A DNA stretch of 64,000 nucleotides, from the NCBI RefSeq assembly GCF_021404545.1, contig NZ_JAAWWD010000062.1:1-64000 (forward strand), read 5' to 3'. This DNA comes from Aestuariivita sp. GTDB lineage: Bacteria; Pseudomonadota; Alphaproteobacteria; Rhodobacterales; Rhodobacteraceae. Below are positions 1-8,352 of this stretch, one piece after another. How positions within the stretch are numbered: the stretch's first letter is position 1; each line of letters starts with the position of its first letter. The notes under the pieces were generated by a model. The model was not told the DNA's origin. It searched no databases and saw nothing but the letters and a program-made list of their open reading frames with translations. A program made the translations under genes and the position numbers.

Positions 1-156
1 ACGAAACCGGCAGCAGCTCAAAGTCATCATCACAGCCGTCGCCAGAAAGCTGGTCACCATCGCGAACGCTTTATGCAAAAGCCGTCAGAAATGGGCGGCA
101 TCCACAACCTGACAGATACAGTTGCTAGGGTCCGATCTTCTTGGATGTCCCGTGAT

Positions 157-909
157 CTATTTGCCGTCCAACGTCCGGCGAGCATCAACAATGCGCAAGA
201 GATGGCTAGCGAGCAAAACAATCTCAATCGCTTCTTGAGCATCATCCATAGATACATTTCGGTGAGAGTGCGGGTTCTTGTAGGACCCGATGGCCCCCGC
301 AAAAAGGTGCATCAATGCTTCGGCCTCGGCGTCCTGTTGTGTAGGGTCGCGCAGTGGTCCATCCTTGAGATTGAAGGCGCGGCGTATCATTGGGACGCCA
401 TGATCTCCTTCGGGAAAGCCTGCGGCAGTACGAACTGCAATCTCGACCGCCCGCATTGCCTTAAATACGGCCTCAGCATAGTCTCCCCGAACAAATGCGA
501 TCCAGACGTTTGTGGCAATCTCAGGGTGGAGTAAATCGCGTTGCAACCGACGCGCGGTCACATATTGGTCGAAATCTGTCACTGTTTTTAGAGATTTAGC
601 TCGCCTGCTGAGAAGCTTCCAACTCTCGTTTCCAGGTTCCGGCACAAGAAAGCCCTGAGATTGTAGCCATGCCAGAGCTTCTGAAACAGCCAGGCTAACT
701 CGCTCTATATATTCTCTTGGATAACTAGGGGTCCTGTCATTGTGCCCGGCCGAATTCTTTGTCTCCAACATCAAGTTGTGAATGCTGAAGGTGCGATCGC
801 CGCGTTCACATCTTTCGCGAAGGAAGAAAAGCAATTTACCCGCCAACTCTTCAGGTTCAAACGCAAGTACAACCTCTGGATCCGGAAAACCTGCAGGAAG
901 CTCGTGCAC
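157..909 (-). CDS. Hypoth_Ymh (TIGR02391) family protein
   Basis: A 250-residue protein of unknown function. The C-terminal half (about residues 125-240) resembles the TIGR02391/Hypoth_Ymh family: a LHP motif near residue 127, an amphipathic stretch with RGDYAEAVFKA, and the hallmark KNPHSHR at 211-217. The family occurs sporadically in bacteria and is often found near mobile or restriction/defence genes; the biochemical role is not known. Its base composition is visibly more AT-rich than the window, and it lies between the window edge and the 3' end of a tRNA gene, which suggests horizontal acquisition. The N-terminal 120 residues match nothing I recognise. Confidence 0.72.
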   Translation of the reverse strand: MHELPAGFPDPEVVLAFEPEELAGKLLFFLRERCERGDRTFSIHNLMLETKNSAGHNDRTPSYPREYIERVSLAVSEALAWLQSQGFLVPEPGNESWKLLSRRAKSLKTVTDFDQYVTARRLQRDLLHPEIATNVWIAFVRGDYAEAVFKAMRAVEIAVRTAAGFPEGDHGVPMIRRAFNLKDGPLRDPTQQDAEAEALMHLFAGAIGSYKNPHSHRNVSMDDAQEAIEIVLLASHLLRIVDARRTLDGK

Positions 910-1240
910 AATTAGACCCTATCATAAAATGAGTGTCCTTCTTTGCGCATGTATCAAACCGTTGGCCGAACTCCAAGATGCACGAATGGCCGCTTTGGTG
1001 AAGCTGCACAGCAGCGCTCGACGATGTTGCAGGAGTCAGCTTTGGGCCGTCTTCGCCGACAGACAGCCGCTCGAGCGCCAGAAGACCCTAGCAGCGTGAC
1101 ATACTCTGTTGTCTGAAGCACTAGATCCGGAAGATGCGAACCGGACGTCTGCGACCGAGCCACAAGCATCCGGTTCGCGGTGATTGGGTCAGTTCTTGAC
1201 GTAAAAGCCAATTTCGTCTGACGTTCGACAGGAGGGCAAG
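910..1240. other. Gene-free stretch between the Ymh-family gene and tRNA-Arg
   Basis: About 330 bases with no convincing coding frame. Short frames exist on both strands, but none shows recognisable protein sequence. If an island is integrated at the tRNA, this is where its attachment end and integration scar would lie. Confidence 0.5.
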
Positions 1241-1317
1241 TGGCGGACCGAGGAGGATTCGAACCCCCGACCCCTTGATTCGTAGTCAAGTACTCTATCC
1301 AGCTGAGCTATCGGTCC
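1241..1317 (-). tRNA. tRNA-Arg (anticodon ACG)
   Basis: Read on the minus strand, the 77-nt sequence folds as a tRNA. Acceptor arms are GGACCGA and TCGGTCC, the D-arm contains AGCTCAGCTGGATAGAG, the anticodon stem CTTGA/TCAAG encloses loop CTACGAA with anticodon ACG, and the T-loop has GGTTCGAATCC. The discriminator is G and CCA is encoded. ACG reads CGN arginine codons after A34 deamination to inosine. The 3' end points toward position 1, where the lower-GC gene lies. Confidence 0.97.
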
Positions 1318-1789
1318 ACTAAAGTGGGATCTAGACGTCACGGAGGTGCATTGCAACCCCCCAAATTGCAGCGCGAGCTGGGCCGAGTTCTGTGTCATTC
1401 GCATCCGCGCTTATACGGGTCGCTTAAGACCGGTCTGTCCGGTTTGTAAGGTCAGTGAAGGTGGCGCCAATTTCGACCGGGCGCCTTGGCCTGGCCCAAG
1501 AGGCTTAAGGACGGCTTTGAGCACATGCTGATGTTTGAGATCGAAATCATCACCGATGGCGGCCGAAAAAATGCGGATCGTCGAGAAAACGAGGCCGACA
1601 AGGGTATCCTTGCGGTTGCCTGGCGTAATGGCGTGGTGATCGCTGTATCGGTGGCGCAAACTCATGCTCGATGGGGGCTGTAATGCCATGGCCGAAGACG
1701 ACGATTTCACCGGGAACAGCACCGCATGTGTGAGCGGCGCCTAGATCCATAGACGCTTTGCTTGGTACTTTGCGGACGCAACGGACGAT
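1318..1789. other. Gene-free stretch before the IS remnant
   Basis: About 470 bases with only short overlapping frames on both strands and no family I recognise. Since it adjoins a decayed transposase, it is most likely island or insertion-sequence debris. Confidence 0.4.
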
Positions 1790-2070
1790 GCACTTGTCAG
1801 GTCAGGTTCGATATTCGGACGTGTTGAGGACCGACGCGGTGGCGCAGGTCACCGAACGCGGTTTCTCGGCCAAAGAGGTGGCGGAAACGGCTGGGGCTCA
1901 GCACGACCTCGCTCTAAAGATGGACGGCACGGTTTTCGAGGCCGCTGGGGCAAACGCACCAGGAAGCGGAGGGCCGCCGTCTCAAGAAGGAGCTGGTCCG
2001 GGTTGGGGAGGAGCGTGACATCCCAAAAAAGGCCACCGCGCAGTTCGCCAGGGACGCCAAGCGCTCAGTG
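1790..2070 (+). pseudogene. Decayed IS3-family transposase orfA remnant
   Basis: Plus-strand translation gives RYSDVLRTDAVAQVTERG followed by FSAKEVAE, which matches the helix-turn-helix start of IS3-type OrfA (typically RYS..FK.DAVAQVTERGYS..EVA). After about position 1955 the matching frame changes. The next frame gives RRLKKELVRVGEERDIPKKA and then QFARDAK, the usual leucine-zipper end of OrfA. The middle is degenerate, one frameshift separates the two halves, and no OrfB with a DDE core follows. It is a non-functional scar supporting past mobile-element activity beside the tRNA. Confidence 0.78.
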
Positions 2071-2243
2071 ACGCACATCGTCCGCACCATCCGGTCCGTG
2101 TTCTTTGCAAGATGCTCAGCGTTCAGGCGCCAAAACTTTCCGGCGTATCGATGTTTCGCACCGAAAAACATCGCTGCAATGGACCATGGATCGACAAGGC
2201 ACAAACATTCATACCAGACCGGCCGACGGCCGCACGGCACCTC

Positions 2244-2897
2244 TTAAGACGAGCCGACCCGCCCCGAGATCGCGAGATTGTTTGCTGGCATCTCGTGGAT
2301 CTTGACCGTGAGGCCTTCGGCCCGCATCCAGCCGGTGACGATGCCGACATCTTTGTAACCGATCATCGGGCCACTGGCGGTCAGGCTTGCGTGAAAGCGG
2401 CTGTCGCCCTCCGATGTGAGCGCACCGTCGCGCATGAACGGACCGTAAAGGACAAAGCACCCCTTCGGTTTGAGCGCATGGGTTGCCTCGGTGATGACCG
2501 TGCGCGCTTCATCCGTTCGGATGAGGTGCAATAGGTTGATCAGCACGATCAGATCAACCGAACGGGCTTCTCCCCAACCGGGCTGTGTCGCGTTAAGCAT
2601 GTGCGGGGCCTTAAGGTTGGCAAGTTCCGCCCCCGATGCGTAGGCTGAGATCGAGGACAGACGGTCCTGCGCCACTTCGGTTGGTTGCCAGGTGAGTTGA
2701 GGCATCGCGCGGGCGAAGGCCACGATATGTTGGCCGGTCCCGCTGGCCAGCTCCAGCGCGGTGCCGGATCCGGGTGCCGCATCCATCAACAAGGATACAA
2801 GCGCATCGGCATTGCGGTCCGCGGCGGGCGCATAGAGTTTGTCCGCTTCTAGCGGGTGCGCGACCGAGGCCGTGGCGGGCAGGGTGCGCCGGGCCAT
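2244..2897 (-). CDS. DUF938 family SAM-dependent methyltransferase
   Basis: 217 residues. The start resembles DUF938 proteins (YAPAADRNADALV near residue 22). The SAM-binding motif I is LELASGTGQH at about 48-57, followed by LTWQPTE and DRLSSISAY, the typical family spacing. Later NLLHLIRTDEARTVI and GCFVLYGPF correspond to the post-II region of class I methyltransferases. The substrate is unknown for the whole family. Its start overlaps the stop of the flavin oxidoreductase by one base, so the three genes from 4905 down to 2244 form an operon and are probably translationally coupled. Confidence 0.85.
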   Translation of the reverse strand: MARRTLPATASVAHPLEADKLYAPAADRNADALVSLLMDAAPGSGTALELASGTGQHIVAFARAMPQLTWQPTEVAQDRLSSISAYASGAELANLKAPHMLNATQPGWGEARSVDLIVLINLLHLIRTDEARTVITEATHALKPKGCFVLYGPFMRDGALTSEGDSRFHASLTASGPMIGYKDVGIVTGWMRAEGLTVKIHEMPANNLAISGRVGSS

Positions 2898-3973
2898 CAG
2901 CGCAGCCTTGCAGGCGTCAGATCGGCGACCGTTTCGACCGGCAGATCGGCGGGGCGACCAGCGACCAGATCTGCCACCAGCTGTGAGGCGGCCGGCGCGG
3001 TCTGGAAACCGTATCCGCCTTGCCCTGCGACCCAGATGAAATCGGGGTTGGCAGGGTCAGGCCCCAGAACCAGCGCGCGGTCGGGGCTGAAACTGCGCAG
3101 GCCCGCCCAACTCCCTTCCAGCCGGGTGACGGGCTCGGTCACCATCTCTTCATACCGCGCGAGGCCCTCGGCCAGCACCATATCATCTGCCCAGGCGTCA
3201 TGGGCGTGGGTTGCGTCCTCTTCGGCTGGTGAGACGAGCCACTTGCCCGCATCCGGTTTGGCATACCAGGTCTCTCCGGTCCCCAGCAGCATTGGCCAAC
3301 CTGTCACATCATGTCCGCCCGGGGCGGGCAGGCGGGCCATCGAGCGGCGCTTCGGCGTGATACCCATGGGCTCAATCCCGGCCATTTCGGCAAGCCCGTC
3401 GGCCCAGGCGCCCGCCGCGTTCACCAGCATGCGCGCGCGGTATTCCCTGTCACCTGCCATAACTGCCCATCCACCATCCGCACGCCGGATCGCGGTGGCG
3501 CGCGCATTGGTTACGACGCTGCCGCCACTTGCGCGGATTTCCCTGGCGAAGTCCTGGATGACGCGGTCGGTATCGATGTCCCAGGCGTCTTTGTGAAACC
3601 CGGCATGGGCGACCGTCTCAGGGTTCAGGATCGGCACAAAGGCGCAGGCTTCGGCTACGCTGATCACATCGAGCGTAAGATCACCCACATCCTGGGTAAA
3701 GCTCTCGTGCTGATCGGCGCGGCCCAGTACCATCAGCCCCCGGTCCGAGAGGTAGCCACCATGCGCGGTGCGAAAGTAATCTCCCGACGCCTTGTTCAGC
3801 GCCACGGTGGCGGGCAGACCATAGCTTACCTCATAAAGGGCGGCCGATCGGCCCGACGCATGATAGCCCAGCGCGGATTCGGCCTCCAGCAGCGTCACCT
3901 GCCCCAGAGCGGAGAGCCGTGCGCCGACAGACACACCGGCGATGCCGCCGCCGATCACCAGAAAGTCGATCAT
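2897..3973 (-). CDS. FAD-dependent oxidoreductase (DAO/DadA family, DauA-like)
   Basis: 358 residues, a typical single-domain D-amino-acid-oxidase fold. The Rossmann motif VIGGGIAG is at residues 6-13 and a GYHASGRSAAL segment at 36-46 is the hallmark of D-arginine dehydrogenase-like enzymes. The C-terminal GQGGYGFQTAPAA closes the FAD site. The likely reaction is oxidation of a D-amino or secondary amino acid to the 2-oxo acid and ammonia; the substrate cannot be read from sequence. It overlaps the upstream aldo/keto reductase by four bases (ATGA-type), indicating coupled translation. DauA is the closest recalled relative, but glycine or sarcosine oxidase-like activity is possible. Confidence 0.85.
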   Translation of the reverse strand: MIDFLVIGGGIAGVSVGARLSALGQVTLLEAESALGYHASGRSAALYEVSYGLPATVALNKASGDYFRTAHGGYLSDRGLMVLGRADQHESFTQDVGDLTLDVISVAEACAFVPILNPETVAHAGFHKDAWDIDTDRVIQDFAREIRASGGSVVTNARATAIRRADGGWAVMAGDREYRARMLVNAAGAWADGLAEMAGIEPMGITPKRRSMARLPAPGGHDVTGWPMLLGTGETWYAKPDAGKWLVSPAEEDATHAHDAWADDMVLAEGLARYEEMVTEPVTRLEGSWAGLRSFSPDRALVLGPDPANPDFIWVAGQGGYGFQTAPAASQLVADLVAGRPADLPVETVADLTPARLR

Positions 3974-4905
3974 GCCTGTTCCTCGATCCGGTCGGTCGGA
4001 GGGGGAGGTGTTGGGCTCAGCGCGCTGAGGCGGGCATAAAGCGCATTGTCCATGTCGAACGCCAACGCCGCCAGTGACGGGGCCAGTTGCTCTGCCGTGC
4101 GGCCCGAGATGATCGGCATCGGCGCGGTCTCATGCCGGGCGACCCAAGCAACGGCAAGGGTCGCGGGATCAGCACCGATCTCTGCGGCGACCTCGGCGAG
4201 ACCGCGCGCTGTGTCCTGCATCCAATCCTGACCATAGCGCGCGGCATAGCGTGTGTCCTCGCTCAGCCGCCCTGCGCCGCCTGCGCTGTATTTGCCGGTC
4301 AAGAGCCCGCCGCCCAATGGCGAATAGGCCGCCACGGCAATGTCCTGATCGGCGCACATGGGCAGGATTTCAACCTCGGCCTGACGTTTGACAAGGTTGT
4401 ACATCGGTTGCAGCGCGTCGATGGCCAGGTCGAACTCCCGCGCGACAGAGACGGCCTTCATCACTTGCCAGGCGGCGAAGTTCGACAGACCGATATAGCG
4501 GATCCGCCCCTTGGCCTTGAGCTGGGCAAAGCTCTCCATCGTTTCGCGCAGATCGGTGTCGGGGTCGAACATGTGCAGGTAGTAAAGATCCACGACATCC
4601 AACCCCAGCGCGGCGCGCGTGGCATCGAATTGCGCGCGCATGTTTGCGGCGCTCGCCCCGTCGCCATGTCCGAATTTCGAGGCGATGAACAGCCCCTCGC
4701 GGCCCTCTTTCACGAATTGGCCAAGCAACTCCTCCGACGCGCCACCGGTATAAACGCGTGCGGTGTCAAAATGGGTGATCCCGGCGGCGCGGCAGGTGTC
4801 GAACATCGCGCGCGATTGGGCGCCATCGGCCTTGCCGCCGAATTGCATCGTGCCAAAGATAAATCGGCTTGGGCGGGCGCCATCGAGGCATGTCATCTGT
4901 GTCAT
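3970..4905 (-). CDS. Aldo/keto reductase
   Basis: 311 residues folding as the NADPH-dependent (alpha/beta)8 barrel of the AKR superfamily. The catalytic tetrad is visible: Asp47 in FDTARVYTGG, Tyr52, Lys77 in IASKFG and His111 in YYLHMFD. RIRYIGLSNF and AYSPLGGGLLTGKY are family signatures. It probably reduces or oxidises a carbonyl in concert with the adjacent flavoenzyme; the substrate is unknown. It is first in a three-gene operon and divergent from the DUF2461 gene. Confidence 0.9.
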   Translation of the reverse strand: MTQMTCLDGARPSRFIFGTMQFGGKADGAQSRAMFDTCRAAGITHFDTARVYTGGASEELLGQFVKEGREGLFIASKFGHGDGASAANMRAQFDATRAALGLDVVDLYYLHMFDPDTDLRETMESFAQLKAKGRIRYIGLSNFAAWQVMKAVSVAREFDLAIDALQPMYNLVKRQAEVEILPMCADQDIAVAAYSPLGGGLLTGKYSAGGAGRLSEDTRYAARYGQDWMQDTARGLAEVAAEIGADPATLAVAWVARHETAPMPIISGRTAEQLAPSLAALAFDMDNALYARLSALSPTPPPPTDRIEEQA

Positions 4906-4974
4906 GGACCAAGGGGTGCCATGGCTCTAGGTTTCTTGCAACGGGCAATAGCACACCAGCGGAAAGGCACACAG

Positions 4975-5631
4975 ATGGCAGACGGGTTCGAAGCGATGAT
5001 CCATGCCGCGCGCGGCTTTTTCGCAGAGCTTGCCCGCAACAATGAGCGGGCGTGGTACGAGGCCAACAAGGCGCGCTATGTTGACCAGATCAAGAAGCCG
5101 GCAGAGTTCTTTGCAGATCTGATCGCCGAGGATCTGGCGCGTCTGACTGGGGCAGCGGTCAAGCCCAAGCTCTTTCGGATTCACCGTGATGTGCGCTTTT
5201 CCAAGGACAAGACGCCCTATAACACACATCTGCATCTGTTGTGGTCGCCGGTCTCGGGCGGTGTGCTGGCGCCCGGCTGGTTTTTCGGGCTGGGGGCGGA
5301 TTACTTCACACTGGGGCTGGGCGTAATGGGCTTGCAGGGCGAGAGCCTGGCGCGCTACCGCGCCTTTGTCGACCGGCACGGCGATGCGGTGCAGGGGGCG
5401 CTGGCGCGCTCGGGTGCCACGCTGTCGGATTGGGGCCCTGCGCCGCTCAAACGGGTGCCCAAACCCTATGCGGCGGACCATCCGCATGGGGATCTGCTCC
5501 GGCGCAAGGCGTTGACAGTCGCGCTGGAGATGCCAGAAGATTGGGAAGCGGTCGGGTTGGTCAAATCGGTCAACGCTCAGTTCGCCCGGCTGCGGCCCCT
5601 GCACGATGTGCTGGCCCGGAGCGACGGGTAG
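4975..5631 (+). CDS. DUF2461 family protein
   Basis: 218 residues beginning MADGFEAMIHAARGFFAELA; the frame is open far upstream, but this ATG has a GGAAAGG-type ribosome site and begins where the family begins. Conserved landmarks are FF.EL..NN...W, KPKLFRIHRDVRFSKDKTPY and APGWFFGLGADYF, typical of TIGR02453/DUF2461. The family is widespread with no established biochemical function. It is transcribed away from the aldo/keto reductase operon and convergent with the downstream SDR. Confidence 0.85.
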   Translation: MADGFEAMIHAARGFFAELARNNERAWYEANKARYVDQIKKPAEFFADLIAEDLARLTGAAVKPKLFRIHRDVRFSKDKTPYNTHLHLLWSPVSGGVLAPGWFFGLGADYFTLGLGVMGLQGESLARYRAFVDRHGDAVQGALARSGATLSDWGPAPLKRVPKPYAADHPHGDLLRRKALTVALEMPEDWEAVGLVKSVNAQFARLRPLHDVLARSDG

Positions 5632-5644
5632 TCGGGTCGGGGCC

Positions 5645-6421
5645 TCAGAGGGTCAGACCGCCATCCACGGGCAGGCAGACGCCGGTGATGAACCCCGCCT
5701 CGTCCGAGGCCAGGAACGCCGCCGCCTGGGCCACGTCCCAGGGTGTGCCCTGACGGCCCATCGGTGTCATGGCAGCCCGTTTGGCAGCCAGTTCCTTGGG
5801 GTCGGCATCGGGAGCGACAACGGCGGTGACATGCGGCGTGTCGATGGGGCCGGGCAGCACCACATTGGCGCGGATGCCTTTCGGGGCGTATTGCGCCGCA
5901 ATGGAGCGTGCCATCCGGTCAAGCGCGGCCTTGGAGACCTCATAGGAGGCATAGGAGTAGAGCCCCGACCGGATCGACGCCACGGATGAGATAAAGACCA
6001 GCGCGCCGCGCCCGGCCTCCTCCATCATCGGCAGAACCGCGCGGGAGAGGTGGAAGGCAGCACCCAGATTGATGTCGAAGACGCGGGTCCAATCCTCGGG
6101 CGTGGTCTCGGTCACGCCGCCGGGCAAGCTGGTGCCGATGTTGAAATGCATCACATCGATCCCACCCCAGTCGCGCAGGATGCCCGTGGCCCGCCCGATG
6201 GCGGCGGGATCGGTCATGTCGCCCGCGCAGGCCATGGCCTGACCGCCCTCGGCAGTGATCAGGGCGACGGTCTCCTCCGCCGCCTCAAGCGCGCGGTCCA
6301 CGACCAGAACGCGGCCCCCCTCCCGCGCGTAAAGCAGCGCTGCCGCTTTGCCATTGCCCATGCCGGGCCCGATGGAGCCGCCACCCGCAACCAGGATTGT
6401 CTTTCCGTCAAAGCGCCTCAT
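5645..6421 (-). CDS. Short-chain dehydrogenase/reductase (operon end)
   Basis: 258 residues, classical SDR. The nucleotide-binding loop is AGGGSIGPGMGNG near residues 12-24, a Gly-rich variant of TGxxxGxG, and the catalytic Ser lies near 146 with Tyr160 and Lys164 in YASYEVSK. The C-terminus ITGVCLPVDGGLTL is the usual SDR tail. NAD(P)-dependent oxidation of a hydroxy acid or alcohol is the likely role. Its start overlaps dctM by four bases, so it is the last gene of the IclR-headed catabolic operon. Confidence 0.88.
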   Translation of the reverse strand: MRRFDGKTILVAGGGSIGPGMGNGKAAALLYAREGGRVLVVDRALEAAEETVALITAEGGQAMACAGDMTDPAAIGRATGILRDWGGIDVMHFNIGTSLPGGVTETTPEDWTRVFDINLGAAFHLSRAVLPMMEEAGRGALVFISSVASIRSGLYSYASYEVSKAALDRMARSIAAQYAPKGIRANVVLPGPIDTPHVTAVVAPDADPKELAAKRAAMTPMGRQGTPWDVAQAAAFLASDEAGFITGVCLPVDGGLTL

Positions 6422-7773
6422 TTCAGCAGCACATTCGGCAGGTACATCACAAAGCTCGGGTAAGCGATGAAAAGGCCCAAAGCGATCAGTTGCAGCACCA
6501 CGAACGGCACGATCCCGCGATAGACCTGACCCATCTGAACCCGGTCGCGCGCCGCCCCTTTGAGATAGAACAGAGCAAAACCGAAAGGCGGCGTCAGGAA
6601 CGAGGTTTGCAGGTTCACCGCCATCAGCACCGCGAACCAGTAAACCAGATCGGCGCGCGGCACATGGTCACCCAGATCCATCACCTGAATGATCGGGGTG
6701 AAGATCGGCAACAGGATCAGTGTGATCTCGATCCAGTCAAAGAAAAAGCCCATCACAAAGATCAGAATCATCATCATCGCCAAGAGCCCCCAATCGCCCA
6801 GTTGCAGCGACCGCGCTGCGTTGATGATGAAGGTCTCGCCGCCTACATGGCGGAACACATAGGAAAAGGCAGTCGCCCCCACGAAGATGAAAAACAGCAT
6901 CGCGATGGTGCGGATCGACCGGTCCATCGCGTCGCTGAGCACCGGCAGGTTGAGCCGTCCGCGCACAAACCCCAGCACCAGCGCGGCAAAGGCGCCGACG
7001 CCCGAAGCCTCCGTCGGGGTGGCGATCCCGCCGAGGATAGAGCCCAGGACCGCCACGATGATCAAAAGCGGCAGGGCAAGGGCCACCAGGAACTCGCGCC
7101 AGAGGCCGGTTTCGCCATCGATCTTGGGCGCGGCTGGCGCGCTGGCGGGATCGAGGGCGGCGCGGATCACGATATAGACCACATAGATCGCCGCCAGCGC
7201 CAGACCGGGCAGGAAGGCCGCGACGAACAGCTTGGCGAGGTTGAGCGTTAACAGATCGCCCATAAACACCAGCATCACCGAGGGCGGGATCAGGATGCCC
7301 AGAGTGCCGGCACTGGCGACCGTGCCCGAAGCGAGCGCGGGCGAATACCCTTTGTCCAGCATCGTCGGCAACGCCAGCACCGTCAGCATCACCACGGATG
7401 CGCCGATGATGCCGGTGGCCGCGGCCAGGATCGTGCCCATCAGCGTCACCGCCAGCGCCAGCCCCCCGGGCACGACACGCAGCGCCTTTTGCAGGGCGAT
7501 CAGCAGATCCTCGGCGATCCGGGTCTTTTCCATGATCAGCCCCATGAAGATGAACATGGGCGCCGCTACCAGCACCGGGTTCTCGATGATGCCGCCAAAG
7601 ATCCGGTTGGGCATCAGCGTGACCTGAACGAACCGCATCTCGCCCAGGGCAATGGCGATGCCGCCAAAGCTGAGCGTGACCCCCATCAGAACAAGGCCCA
7701 CCGGCAGGGTGGAAAAGAGCCCCAGCATCAGAAACAGGAACATCAGGGCGGGCAGAAGGGTGTCAAGATCCAT
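6418..7773 (-). CDS. dctM: TRAP transporter large permease (DctM)
   Basis: 451 residues, almost entirely hydrophobic with about a dozen membrane segments, as expected for the Na+-coupled large subunit of a tripartite ATP-independent periplasmic transporter. Family landmarks include PMFIFMGLIMEK, GASVVMLTVLALPTML, GTLGILIPPSVMLVFMG and FLTPPFGFALFYLKG. It catalyses the substrate translocation step with the small permease DctQ and the periplasmic DctP. It abuts dctQ directly (one-base junction at 7773), a common arrangement for a co-translated QM pair. Confidence 0.95.
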   Translation of the reverse strand: MDLDTLLPALMFLFLMLGLFSTLPVGLVLMGVTLSFGGIAIALGEMRFVQVTLMPNRIFGGIIENPVLVAAPMFIFMGLIMEKTRIAEDLLIALQKALRVVPGGLALAVTLMGTILAAATGIIGASVVMLTVLALPTMLDKGYSPALASGTVASAGTLGILIPPSVMLVFMGDLLTLNLAKLFVAAFLPGLALAAIYVVYIVIRAALDPASAPAAPKIDGETGLWREFLVALALPLLIIVAVLGSILGGIATPTEASGVGAFAALVLGFVRGRLNLPVLSDAMDRSIRTIAMLFFIFVGATAFSYVFRHVGGETFIINAARSLQLGDWGLLAMMMILIFVMGFFFDWIEITLILLPIFTPIIQVMDLGDHVPRADLVYWFAVLMAVNLQTSFLTPPFGFALFYLKGAARDRVQMGQVYRGIVPFVVLQLIALGLFIAYPSFVMYLPNVLLK

Positions 7774-8306
7774 CAGTCACGCTCGAACGGATCAGAGAGG
7801 CGCGCGGGATCGCGCAGGACCACCCAGATGCGCAGGGCAACTGACAGGGCGGCGGTGATGGTCAGCACGGCGGTCAGCGGGATCGCGGATTTGATGATCC
7901 AGCGGTTGGGCAGACCCAGACCACCCGGCGCGCCTTCGCCACGGACATAGGCGCGCATCGCAAAATCATATCCGAACCAGGCCAGAAAGATCATGAAGGG
8001 GATCAGGAACAGGAGGATCGCCACCAGTTCCAGCCAGAGCCGCAGGCGCGGACCCAACTGTTTGGCAAAAAGGTCGATGCGCACATGGGCATCCTTGAGA
8101 TAGGCATAGCCGAACCCCAGAATCGCAATCGCCCCATGCAGGTGCCATTCCAGCTCCGACAGCACGAACGAGCCTGTGTCGAAGAACTTGCGCCCGATCA
8201 CATCGTAAAGGATCACCGCCGTCAGAACGAGCAGCAGGCACCCGATAAAGGCGGCGGCCAGGCGGCTGGGCAACGACAGCCAGCGGGAGAGGGTGAGCGC
8301 ATTCAT
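7773..8306 (-). CDS. dctQ: TRAP transporter small permease (DctQ)
   Basis: 177 residues with four predicted membrane helices: about 20-40 (AAFIGCLLLVLTAVILYDVIG), 55-75, 92-112 (LWLELVAILLFLIPFMIFLAWFG) and a last one near 140-165. FDTGSFVLSELEWHLHGAIAILGFGYAYLKDAHVRIDLF is typical of DctQ. It sits in the inner membrane with DctM. A strong hairpin (8319-8343) separates it from the upstream dctP, which should let DctP be made in excess. Confidence 0.93.
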   Translation of the reverse strand: MNALTLSRWLSLPSRLAAAFIGCLLLVLTAVILYDVIGRKFFDTGSFVLSELEWHLHGAIAILGFGYAYLKDAHVRIDLFAKQLGPRLRLWLELVAILLFLIPFMIFLAWFGYDFAMRAYVRGEGAPGGLGLPNRWIIKSAIPLTAVLTITAALSVALRIWVVLRDPARLSDPFERD

Positions 8307-8318
8307 TATTCAAACCCC

Positions 8319-8343
8319 CGGGCGCGGGGAAGCCCCGCGCCCG
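8319..8343 (-). terminator. GC-rich hairpin between dctP and dctQ
   Basis: A perfect 11-bp stem (CGGGCGCGGGG paired with CCCCGCGCCCG) closes a three-base loop in the short dctP-dctQ gap. There is no T-run, so it is more likely a partial terminator or a 3' stabiliser of dctP mRNA than a full stop. Such elements commonly raise the level of binding protein over permease. Confidence 0.7.
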
Positions 8344-8352
8344 AGATGGACC

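Noticed and set aside
73-534. 153-codon plus-strand frame near the window start
   Set aside because: It is antisense to the Ymh-family gene, which has clear family motifs.
1411-1722. Minus-strand frame of 103 codons near the tRNA
   Set aside because: No recognisable sequence and several overlapping frames of equal quality; treated as gene-free.
4087-4974. Upstream extension of the DUF2461 frame
   Set aside because: It overlaps the aldo/keto reductase antisense; the internal ATG with ribosome site matches the family start.
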